The notes under the pieces: model-generated | What the model was told of the DNA's origin: nothing | Database searches by the model: none | Seen by the model: only the letters and a program-made list of their open reading frames with translations | Assembly (NCBI GenBank): GCA_041675885.1 | Contig: JBAYSY010000005.1 | Span: 21,769-85,768, forward strand | DNA from: JBAYSY01 sp041675885 | GTDB taxonomy: Bacteria; Pseudomonadota; Alphaproteobacteria; Rhodobacterales; Rhodobacteraceae | Direction of reading: 5' to 3' | Length of the DNA stretch: 64,000 nt | Shown: positions 34,779 through 41,743 of the stretch, piece by piece | Layout of the letters: every line of letters starts with the position of its first letter | Numbering within the stretch: position 1 is the first letter of the stretch | Translations under genes and position numbers: made by a program

Positions 34779-35819
34779 ATGCGCAGCACCAGAACCATCC
34801 ATGTGATCTCCGCCCATGCCGAGGGCGAGGTGGGCGACGTGATCGTCGGCGGCGTCGCCCCGCCGCCGGGCGATACGATCTGGGAACAAAGCCGCTGGAT
34901 CGCCCGCGACGGGGCGCTGCGCGACCTCGTTCTGAACGAGCCGCGCGGCGGGGTGTTCCGCCATGTGAACCTGCTGGTGCCGCCAAAACACCCCGACGCC
35001 GACGCCGCCTTCATCATCATGGAGCCCGAGGACACGCCGCCGATGTCGGGCTCGAACTCGATCTGCGTGGCCACCGTGCTTCTGGATGCGGGTATCCTGC
35101 CGATGACCGGGCCGGTGACCGAATTCACCATGGAGGCGCCGGGCGGGCTGGTCAGGGTGCGGGCGGAATGCCGGGACGGCAAGGCCGAACGGATCAATGT
35201 CGCCAACCTGCCAAGCTTTGCCGAACGGCTTGACGCGCCGCTGGAGGTCGAGGGGCTGGGAACGCTCACGGTCGATACCGCCTATGGCGGCGACAGTTTC
35301 GTGATCGTCGATGCCCCGGCACTCGGCTTTGCGCTGACGCCGGACGAGGCGCGCGACATCGCCGGGCTTGGGGTGCGGATCACCGATGCGGCCAATGCGG
35401 CGCTTGGCTTCCGCCACCCGGAGAACCCGGACTGGCGGCACTTTTCCTTCTGCCTCTTCGCCGGGGCGGTCACGCGCGAGGGGGCCGCGCTGCGGGCCGG
35501 GGCGGCGGTGGCGATCCAGCCCGGCAAGGTGGATCGCTCGCCCACCGGCACCGCGCTTTCGGCCCGGATGGCGGTGCTGCATGCGCGCGGCGAGATGCAG
35601 GAAGGCGAGACGCTGACCACGGTCTCGCTGATCGGCTCGACCTTCACCGGCCGAATCCTCGGGCAGACCCGGGTCGGCGACCTGCCCGCGATCCGCCCCG
35701 AAATATCGGGGCGCGGCTGGATCACCGGCATCCACCAGCACATGCTCGACCCCTCGGACCCATGGCCACGGGGCTATCGCCTGTCCGACACCTGGGGCGC
35801 AGGCCGGGCCCGGCGCTGA
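34779..35819 (+). CDS. Proline racemase-family protein with Ser/Thr catalytic positions
   Basis: A 346-residue proline racemase fold (NLPSFAERLDAPLEV.., TVDTAYGGDSFVIV, GWITGIHQHMLDPSDP). Alignment by motif to the epimerase at 32083 places Ser in the first catalytic position (PPMSGSNSICV instead of PMCGHG) and Thr in the second (DRSPTGTALSARM instead of SPCGTGTSARM). Trans-3-hydroxy-L-proline dehydratases keep the first Cys and have Thr at the second site, so this protein departs at both. It follows the AcnX gene by nine bases with GGGGGAAAG before the ATG. It may dehydrate trans-3-hydroxyproline, act on another imino acid, or be non-catalytic. The activity is not predictable from this sequence alone. 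Confidence 0.75.
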   Translation: MRSTRTIHVISAHAEGEVGDVIVGGVAPPPGDTIWEQSRWIARDGALRDLVLNEPRGGVFRHVNLLVPPKHPDADAAFIIMEPEDTPPMSGSNSICVATVLLDAGILPMTGPVTEFTMEAPGGLVRVRAECRDGKAERINVANLPSFAERLDAPLEVEGLGTLTVDTAYGGDSFVIVDAPALGFALTPDEARDIAGLGVRITDAANAALGFRHPENPDWRHFSFCLFAGAVTREGAALRAGAAVAIQPGKVDRSPTGTALSARMAVLHARGEMQEGETLTTVSLIGSTFTGRILGQTRVGDLPAIRPEISGRGWITGIHQHMLDPSDPWPRGYRLSDTWGAGRARR

Positions 35820-36129
35820 CCGGCGCAGGGCGGGACAGCAGGCGGCAGGCAACACGGCGGCGGATCGGAAGGGAAATCAACAATGGAAAGCCCACCGGGC
35901 GATCCTCAAGGCGTTTCCGCAACTCCGAACCGAAAAAGTCTGTCAACTTTTTCTGAAATTGCTTTATGATTCAGAAAACTTGAATGGCTCCGCGGTTGCC
36001 CCCGCAGGCTGCCGTCCGTATTCAGATGGCGGTGCGATGGCAACCCGCAAGCGGAGGTGGCGCACCGGGGGCACAGGGTCATAAGGTAACGCTTCGGGGG
36101 CATTCGGGGGCAAGGGACGGTCGGGACGG
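35820..36129. other. Intergenic region upstream of second secretion system
   Basis: This 310-base gap separates the hydroxyproline island from the type I exporter genes. Its middle (35930-35985) is markedly AT-rich against the local background and contains a 9-bp inverted repeat, so a promoter with an operator is likely there. The part from 36000 to 36129 is GC-rich leader with only a weak GGGACGG near the start codon. No gene seen. Confidence 0.5.
35949..35978. promoter_or_regulatory. 9-bp inverted repeat in AT-rich promoter region
   Basis: TTTTCTGAA at 35949-35957 and TTCAGAAAA at 35970-35978 are perfect complements around a 12-base centre. The site is 152 bases upstream of the exporter start and lies in the only AT-rich patch of this region. 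It may be an operator for the second type I secretion system. No known consensus is claimed. Confidence 0.45.
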
Positions 36130-37866
36130 ATGAGTGACAAGGCATCAGCCCGCGGTCGGGCCGAGTTGCGCGCGGCACGCGGCGAAAGCCGCAGGCTGTT
36201 CGCGGCGATCTTCCTGTTCAGCATCTTCGTCAACCTGCTGATGCTGACCGGCCCGATCTACATGTTGCAGATCTACGACCGGGTGCTCGGCTCCCGGTCC
36301 GAGGAAACGCTGGTGGCGCTGACCGTGCTGGTGGCGTTCCTGTTCCTTGCCATGGGGCTGCTGGACCATTCCCGCAGCCGGATCGCGGCGCGGATCGGCG
36401 CGCGGTTTCAGGACCGGCTTGACCGGCGGGTGTTCTCGGCCTCGCTGCGGGCGATGGCGGTGCAGCCGGAAAACACGGCGGCGGCGGCCGGGCAGCGCGA
36501 TCTCGAAGCAATCCAGCGGCTGCTGGCCTCGCCCGCGCTGATGGCGCTGGCCGACATTCCCTGGACGCCCCTGTTCATCGGCGCGATCTTCATCTTCCAC
36601 CCGTGGCTTGGCCTGCTGGCGCTGGCCGGCGCGGCGGTGCTGATCCTGACCACGATCCTCAATCAGGCGTTCAGCGCCGGGCCGTTGCAGCGCGCCAACA
36701 TGGCCGCCATGCACGCCGAACGGATGGCCGACCAGATCAAGGCCGAGGCCGAGATCGTCCAGAGCCTCGGGATGCGCGGGGCCGCCTTCGCCCGCTGGCA
36801 AAAGGCACGGGGCGCGGCACTGGCGGCGACGATGAGGGCGGGCGACCTGGGCGGCGGCTTCACCGCCACCTCCAAGACCTTCCGGCTGTTCCTGCAATCG
36901 GCGATCCTCGGCCTTGGCGCATATCTGGTGTTGCAGCACGAGCTGACGGCGGGGGCGATGATCGCCGCCTCGATCCTGCTCGGGCGGGCACTGGCCCCCA
37001 TCGAACTGGCCATCGGCCAGTGGGGTCTGGTGCAGCGCGCGCAGGAGGGTTGGGGGCGGCTGGCGGAACTGCTGTCCCGCGTCCCGCCCGAACCCACGCT
37101 TACCGCCCTTCCCCGCCCGCGCGCCATCCTGGAGGCGCAAAGCCTGACCGTGGTCCCCCCCGGCGAACAGTTCGCGGCGCTGCGCATGGTCTCGTTCCGG
37201 CTGGAGCCGGGGCAGGCCATGGGGGTGATCGGCCCTTCCGGGGCGGGGAAATCGACGCTGGCCCGCGCGGTGACCGGGGTGTGGCATCCGGCCGGGGGCA
37301 AGGTGCGGCTCGACGGGGCCGCGCTCGACCAATACGACCCCGACGTGCTGGGCAGCCATATCGGCCACCTGCCGCAGCGGGTGACGCTGTTCGACGGCAC
37401 CATCGCCGAGAACATCGCCCGGCTGCGCGGCGACGCCGACCCCGAGGCGGTGGTCGAGGCCGCGAAAAAGGCGGCGGCGCATGAGATGATCCTGCAATTC
37501 CCCGACGGCTACGACACCCGCGTCTCGGCGATCGGCGGGCGGCTGTCGGGCGGGCAGATGCAGCGCATCGGGCTGGCGCGGGCGATGTATGGCAACCCGG
37601 TGATCCTCGTGCTGGACGAGCCGAACTCGAACCTCGACAACGAGGGTTCCGCCGCGCTCAACATCGCGATCCGACAGATGAAGGAGGCGGGCAAGGCGGT
37701 GATGATCATGGCGCACCGCCCGGCGGCGATCCAGGAATGCGAGGTGCTCTTGGTGCTGGAAAACGGCGTCCGCACGGCCTTCGGTCCGCGCGACACGGTG
37801 CTGCGCGACATGGTGAAGAACCATACCGAGATCATCCGCAGCGCCGGGCCGGGGGGTGTGTCGTGA
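36130..37866 (+). CDS. Type I secretion ABC transporter (PrtD family), second system
   Basis: A 578-residue exporter. The membrane domain begins LFAAIFLFSIFVNLLMLTGPIYMLQIYDRVLGSRSEETLVAL, the PrtD-family signature. The ATPase has Walker A GPSGAGKSTLARAV, signature LSGGQMQRIGLARAMYG and Walker B VILVLDEPNSNLDNEGSAAL. No peptidase domain. It overlaps the fusion-protein gene by four bases. Unlike the first system in this window there is no RTX or other recognisable substrate beside it, so its cargo must be encoded elsewhere, or it shares cargo with the first system. Confidence 0.88.
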   Translation: MSDKASARGRAELRAARGESRRLFAAIFLFSIFVNLLMLTGPIYMLQIYDRVLGSRSEETLVALTVLVAFLFLAMGLLDHSRSRIAARIGARFQDRLDRRVFSASLRAMAVQPENTAAAAGQRDLEAIQRLLASPALMALADIPWTPLFIGAIFIFHPWLGLLALAGAAVLILTTILNQAFSAGPLQRANMAAMHAERMADQIKAEAEIVQSLGMRGAAFARWQKARGAALAATMRAGDLGGGFTATSKTFRLFLQSAILGLGAYLVLQHELTAGAMIAASILLGRALAPIELAIGQWGLVQRAQEGWGRLAELLSRVPPEPTLTALPRPRAILEAQSLTVVPPGEQFAALRMVSFRLEPGQAMGVIGPSGAGKSTLARAVTGVWHPAGGKVRLDGAALDQYDPDVLGSHIGHLPQRVTLFDGTIAENIARLRGDADPEAVVEAAKKAAAHEMILQFPDGYDTRVSAIGGRLSGGQMQRIGLARAMYGNPVILVLDEPNSNLDNEGSAALNIAIRQMKEAGKAVMIMAHRPAAIQECEVLLVLENGVRTAFGPRDTVLRDMVKNHTEIIRSAGPGGVS

Positions 37867-39176
37867 AATCCGCGGGGAACGGCAACGCCGGATGGTCGGT
37901 CTCGCGCCCGGTGGGGATCGGGCTTCTGACCGTGGCGGCGCTGGTCGGCGGTCTCGGCGGCTGGGGGGCGACGGCGGAAATCTCGGGCGCCGTGGTGGCC
38001 ACCGGACAGGTCGAGGTCGAGCAGAACCGTCAGGTCGTGCAGCATTCCGACGGCGGCATCGTGTCGGAGATTTTCGTCACCGAAGGCGCCACCGTCACGG
38101 CGGGCGATGTGGTGATGCGGCTCGACGGGGCGTTGCTGCGCTCGGAACTTGTCATCGTCGAAAGCCAGTTGTTCGAGTTGCAGGCCCGCCGTGGCCGGCT
38201 GGAGGCCGAGCGCGACGGCAACGACACCCCGACCTTCCCCGAAGAACTGGTCGGCACCGCCGCCGCCCGCCCCGAGGTGGCCGAACTGATGGAAGGCCAG
38301 GTCCGCCTGTTCGAGGCCCGGCGCGAGACCATCGACCAGCAGCTTGAGCAACTGGCGAAGCGGGTCGAGCAGACCGAAAGCCTGATCGTCGGCGTCGATG
38401 CCCAGCGCGATGCGCTGGGGGTGCAACTCGACCTGATCGGGCAGGAACTGGCCAGCCAGCAGGAGTTGCTGGACAAGGGGCTTGCGCAGGTGTCGCGGGT
38501 GCTGGCGCTGCAACGCGAACAGGCCCGGCTCAGCGGCATCGTCGGCGAACTGACCGCCTCGCGCGCGCAGGCCGAGGGCCGGATCACCGAGACCGAGATC
38601 GAGCGGCTGCGCCTGATCTCCGCCCGGCGCGAGGAAGCAAGCGTCCAGCTCCGCGACCTCGGCTTCCGTGAACTGGAACTGGCCGAACGCCGCCGTGCCC
38701 TGCTGGAACGGATCGCCCGGCTCGACATCCGCGCCCCGGTCTCGGGCGTGGTGCTGGGGCTGCGGGTCACGACGCCACAGGCGGTGGTGCGGGCGGCCGA
38801 TCCGGTGATGCACCTGATCCCGCAGGACCGCCCGCTGGTGATCGCCGCCCGGATACCGACGATCCACATCGACCAGGTGCGGGTGGGACAGGAGGCCAAG
38901 CTGATGTTCACCTCCTTCTCGATCCGCAGCACGCCCGAGGTCTCGGGCATGGTCTCGGTGGTCTCGGCCGACGTGTTCACCGACGATCTGACCGGCGCAC
39001 CCTACTACCGGGCCGAGATCATGATCGGCGAGGGCGAACTGGCCCGGCTGGGCGAGGTGACGTTGCTGCCGGGGATGCCGGTCGAGGCGTTCATCCGCAC
39101 CGACGACCGCACACCGCTGGAGTTTCTGGTCAAGCCGCTGACGGATTACTTCACCCGCGCCTTCCGCGAGACCTGA
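37863..39176 (+). CDS. Type I secretion membrane fusion protein, second system
   Basis: A 437-residue HlyD/PrtE-type adaptor. One N-terminal membrane helix (PVGIGLLTVAALVGGLGGWGA) precedes the barrel half QVEVEQNRQVVQHSDGGIVSEIFVTEGATV. A long Gln/Glu/Arg/Leu-rich helical hairpin (about 90-280) follows, then the second half RLDIRAPVSGVVLGLRVTTPQAVV and the end LPGMPVEAFIRTDDRTPLEFLVKPL. The start is GTG at 37863 overlapping the ABC TGA (GTGA), which fits coupled translation; a longer upstream frame exists but lies inside the ABC gene. It partners with the exporter to reach a TolC-like channel. Confidence 0.88.
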   Translation: MKSAGNGNAGWSVSRPVGIGLLTVAALVGGLGGWGATAEISGAVVATGQVEVEQNRQVVQHSDGGIVSEIFVTEGATVTAGDVVMRLDGALLRSELVIVESQLFELQARRGRLEAERDGNDTPTFPEELVGTAAARPEVAELMEGQVRLFEARRETIDQQLEQLAKRVEQTESLIVGVDAQRDALGVQLDLIGQELASQQELLDKGLAQVSRVLALQREQARLSGIVGELTASRAQAEGRITETEIERLRLISARREEASVQLRDLGFRELELAERRRALLERIARLDIRAPVSGVVLGLRVTTPQAVVRAADPVMHLIPQDRPLVIAARIPTIHIDQVRVGQEAKLMFTSFSIRSTPEVSGMVSVVSADVFTDDLTGAPYYRAEIMIGEGELARLGEVTLLPGMPVEAFIRTDDRTPLEFLVKPLTDYFTRAFRET

Positions 39177-39258
39177 CCCCCCTTGCCCGCCCCGGCGCGG
39201 GCGGTTAGCGTCCGGCCCGGACCTGCGGCCCCGGAAACCTGTGTCAAGGAGACACCTC

Positions 39259-39723
39259 ATGAGCGGAAAGATCGAAGCACGGCTGGCGGAACTCGGCGCG
39301 GTGCTGCCCGACGCCCCGGCCCCGGCGGCGAATTACGTGCCCTTCGTGAAATCGGGCAATACCGTCTATGTCTCGGGCCAGATCAGCGCCGATGAAAACG
39401 GCCTCATCACCGGCAAGCTCGGGGCCGACCTCGACGTGGCGGCGGGCGCGGCGGCGGCGAAACGTTGCGCGCTGTCGCTGCTGGCGCAGCTGCGCGCCGC
39501 CTGCGACGGCGACCTCGACCGGCTGGTGCGGGTGGTGAAACTGGTGGGCTTCGTCAACTCGACCGCCGATTTCACCGACCAGCCCAAGGTGGTCAACGGC
39601 GCCTCGGATTTCCTGGTCGAGGCACTGGGCGACGCCGGGCGCCATGCCCGTTCGGCGGTCTCGGCGGCCTCGCTGCCGTTCGGCGTCGCGGTCGAGATTG
39701 AAGCGATCTTCGAGATCGCCTGA
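39259..39723 (+). CDS. RidA (YjgF/YER057c/UK114) family protein
   Basis: A 154-residue member of the RidA superfamily, whose best-known members hydrolyse reactive enamine/imine intermediates. The substrate-binding Arg is in GRHARSAVSAASLPFGVAVEIEAIFEI, and the middle has YVSGQISADENG. About 25 residues longer than E. coli RidA, as in the common alphaproteobacterial form. AAGGAGA precedes the ATG. Its stop shares one base with the next start, so the two form an operon. A link to imine chemistry of the nearby hydroxyproline genes is tempting but the secretion genes lie between. Confidence 0.85.
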   Translation: MSGKIEARLAELGAVLPDAPAPAANYVPFVKSGNTVYVSGQISADENGLITGKLGADLDVAAGAAAAKRCALSLLAQLRAACDGDLDRLVRVVKLVGFVNSTADFTDQPKVVNGASDFLVEALGDAGRHARSAVSAASLPFGVAVEIEAIFEIA

Positions 39724-40496
39724 TGGTCGGCCGCCCCCCCGCGCCGCCGCTGCCCGACGCCTTCCTGGCCGCGCCGATCGCCCATCGCGGCTACCACGAC
39801 CGCGCCGCCGGCCGGATCGAGAACTCGCGCGCCGCCTTCCGGGCGGCGATCGACGCGGGCTACGGGATCGAGCTTGACCTGCAACTGTCGGCCGACGGCC
39901 GCGCGATGGTGTTCCACGACCATGCGCTGGAACGGCTGACCGGGCTCGGCGGCACGGTGCATACCTCGACCGCCGCCGAACTCGGGGCGATCCGGCTTCT
40001 GGACAGCGAGGAGGGCATCCCCACCTTCCGCGAGGTGCTGGACCTAGTGGCGGGCCGGGTGCCGCTGCTGGTCGAGATCAAGGACCAGGACGGGGCGATG
40101 GGGCCGAACGTGGGCGCGCTGGAGGCCGCCGCCTGCGCCGACCTCGCGGGCTACGACGGCCCGGTGGCGCTGATGTCCTTCAACCCACATTCGGTCGCGG
40201 CACTGGCCCGCCACGCGCCCGGCATCCCGCGCGGCCTGACCACATCGGGTTTCGCGCCGGAACAGTCGAAGCCGCTCAGCCCCGCCGTCTGCGAGCGGCT
40301 GCGCGGCATCCCCGACTACGACCGGGTGGGGGCCTCGTTCATCTCGCACCACTGGCAGGATCTTTCCCGGCCCCGGGTGGCGGAACTGAAGGCCGCGGGC
40401 GCGGCGCTGCTGTGCTGGACCATACGCAGGCCGGAAGAAGAGACCGAGGCACGGCGGATCGCGCAGAACATCACCTTCGAGGGCTACGCCGCCTGA
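39723..40496 (+). CDS. Glycerophosphodiester phosphodiesterase family protein
   Basis: A 257-residue TIM-barrel phosphodiesterase. Catalytic features are HRG in PIAHRGYHD, the metal-binding Glu-Leu-Asp in YGIELDLQLSADGRAMVFHDHALERLTG and a later Glu-Ile-Lys in PLLVEIKDQ. It should hydrolyse glycerophosphodiesters to glycerol-3-phosphate and an alcohol. No signal peptide, so cytoplasmic. The ATG overlaps the RidA TGA by one base. Followed by two hairpins. Confidence 0.87.
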   Translation: MVGRPPAPPLPDAFLAAPIAHRGYHDRAAGRIENSRAAFRAAIDAGYGIELDLQLSADGRAMVFHDHALERLTGLGGTVHTSTAAELGAIRLLDSEEGIPTFREVLDLVAGRVPLLVEIKDQDGAMGPNVGALEAAACADLAGYDGPVALMSFNPHSVAALARHAPGIPRGLTTSGFAPEQSKPLSPAVCERLRGIPDYDRVGASFISHHWQDLSRPRVAELKAAGAALLCWTIRRPEEETEARRIAQNITFEGYAA

Positions 40497-40507
40497 ACCG
40501 TCGCGGA

Positions 40508-40542
40508 AGGGGGCTTTCCGCCCCCTCTTGGCCTTCGGCCAA
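40508..40542 (+). terminator. Double hairpin after the GDPD gene
   Basis: AGGGGGC (40508-40514) pairs with GCCCCCT (40520-40526), and directly after it TTGGCC (40528-40533) pairs with GGCCAA (40537-40542). A weak T-containing stretch follows. This is a plausible transcript end for the RidA-GDPD operon. Confidence 0.45.
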
Positions 40543-40546
40543 TTCA

Positions 40547-40577
40547 CCCCCGAGAGTATTTTTGGCAAGATGAAGAT
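40547..40577. repeat. Rhodobacteral intergenic motif (GAGTATTTTTGGCAAGATGA)
   Basis: The stretch around GAGTATTTTTGGCAAGATGA resembles a short motif that I recall as frequent after genes in Rhodobacteraceae genomes. It sits between the GDPD terminator hairpins and the 138-bp element. I did not find a second full copy in this window, so the repeat status rests on memory of related genomes. Confidence 0.4.
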
Positions 40578-40621
40578 TAACAAGAGTTTTTATTCTTCTT
40601 CTGTCTGAAAATATCCCCGCC

Positions 40622-40759
40622 GGAGGCTCCCGCACTCTCCGTCAGCGCAGTGCGGGGCTGTAGCGCACCATCCCCGGCCGCAGCCCCGCGCCCGAAGGGC
40701 GCGCCGGGCCCAACGCCTTGTCGCGCGCCAAAGCGCGCCACAAGGGGGCGGGAGCCTCC
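40622..40759. repeat. 138-bp element with 12-bp terminal inverted repeats and nested palindromes
   Basis: GGAGGCTCCCGC at 40622-40633 is the exact complement of GCGGGAGCCTCC at 40748-40759. Inside are three more dyads: GCGGGGCTG/CAGCCCCGC (40652-40660 and 40681-40689), GCGCCC/GGGCGC (40688-40702) and a long imperfect cruciform at 40716-40745 (CCTTGT..ACAAGG enclosing GCGCGC pairs). It carries no reading frame of its own and lies between convergent genes. It resembles a REP or MITE-like element; mobility is not shown. Confidence 0.6.
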
Positions 40760-40768
40760 CCGCCCGGC

Positions 40769-41587
40769 TCAATCCCCCAGCTTGGCGTGCACCTCGTCGA
40801 GATCGACCTCGCCCTTGGGCATCTTGTTGTCGGGATCGTCGAAATCGTATCTGAACAACTGGAAGTCGCGCTTGTAGATTTCCCACATCAGGTGTTTCGA
40901 CAGGTCGTCGAAATAGGCGCCGACCGGGTGGGCGCGTTTCGGCCCGTGGCCCTCGCTTTCGTTGAACCTCGGCACCGTGGAAAGGTCCACCTTCACCGGC
41001 GTCTCGATCCGGTCGAGCACATGCTGCAACCCTTCGTTGAACTTTTCGGTGAAGAAGATGTGGTCGTAGCGCCCGCCGTTGGCGATGAAGGTCGAGATAT
41101 GGCCCGACATCGCCGACCAGTGGATATCGGGTTCCATCGGCTTGCGGAAGCGGATCGTGTCGCGCGCGAACAGGAGGAACCGGCGGAAGCTGGCGATCTG
41201 GTCGAACTCCTGCTTGCCGTCGGGGCCGCCGACCTCGATCCCGTATTTCCGGGTCAGCATCGGCACCAGGTTGCCGCGATAGCGTTTGCCGTTGCGCTGG
41301 ATGCCGCAGATCTTGTCGAAGAACGACGACAGGATCCTCGTGTAGGGGTTGCGCACGCAGGTGAAGGCGAAGGAGGCGTGGCTGCGCACATTCGCCTCGA
41401 TCTTCGGCTGGCTGCCCGGCTGCGCCCATTTGTGCAACCCTTCGGCCGCGTCATGGATATCGCCGTCGAAGAAGCGGCCGTGGTCGGAATAGAACATCAC
41501 CTGCCCGATGGTCGAACAGGCGCATTTCGGAACGACGCGATAGACGACGCTTTCGCTCTCGGTCATCCAGGTACCGGGGAACCCCAT
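40769..41587 (-). CDS. Sulfotransferase family 2 (carbohydrate sulfotransferase-like)
   Basis: A 272-residue PAPS-dependent sulfotransferase. The 5'-phosphosulfate loop is VVPKCACSTIGQVMFY and the 3'-phosphate motif is FAFTCVRNPYTRILSSFFDKI; RYDHIFFTEKFNEGL follows later. These match the HNK-1/chondroitin type rather than the aryl sulfotransferases. Start at 41587 (MGFPGTWMTESES) with GGAGAG upstream. It is divergent from a GT14-like glycosyltransferase 156 bases away, which suggests that a surface glycan is built and sulfated. No Sec signal, so it acts in the cytoplasm or at the inner face of the membrane. Confidence 0.82.
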   Translation of the reverse strand: MGFPGTWMTESESVVYRVVPKCACSTIGQVMFYSDHGRFFDGDIHDAAEGLHKWAQPGSQPKIEANVRSHASFAFTCVRNPYTRILSSFFDKICGIQRNGKRYRGNLVPMLTRKYGIEVGGPDGKQEFDQIASFRRFLLFARDTIRFRKPMEPDIHWSAMSGHISTFIANGGRYDHIFFTEKFNEGLQHVLDRIETPVKVDLSTVPRFNESEGHGPKRAHPVGAYFDDLSKHLMWEIYKRDFQLFRYDFDDPDNKMPKGEVDLDEVHAKLGD

Positions 41588-41743
41588 GAAATCATCTCTC
41601 TCCGTCTGCCGCGCGCCGCCATGGTGGCGCTGGCGCATCGCGGCACAAAGAAGCAAACAATCCCCGGCTTTTCAACGGGGAACAAAGCCCGCTATTGAAT
41701 TATCGGGACGGTATCCGCCTGTTGCGGGCAAATCGGGTCGAGT

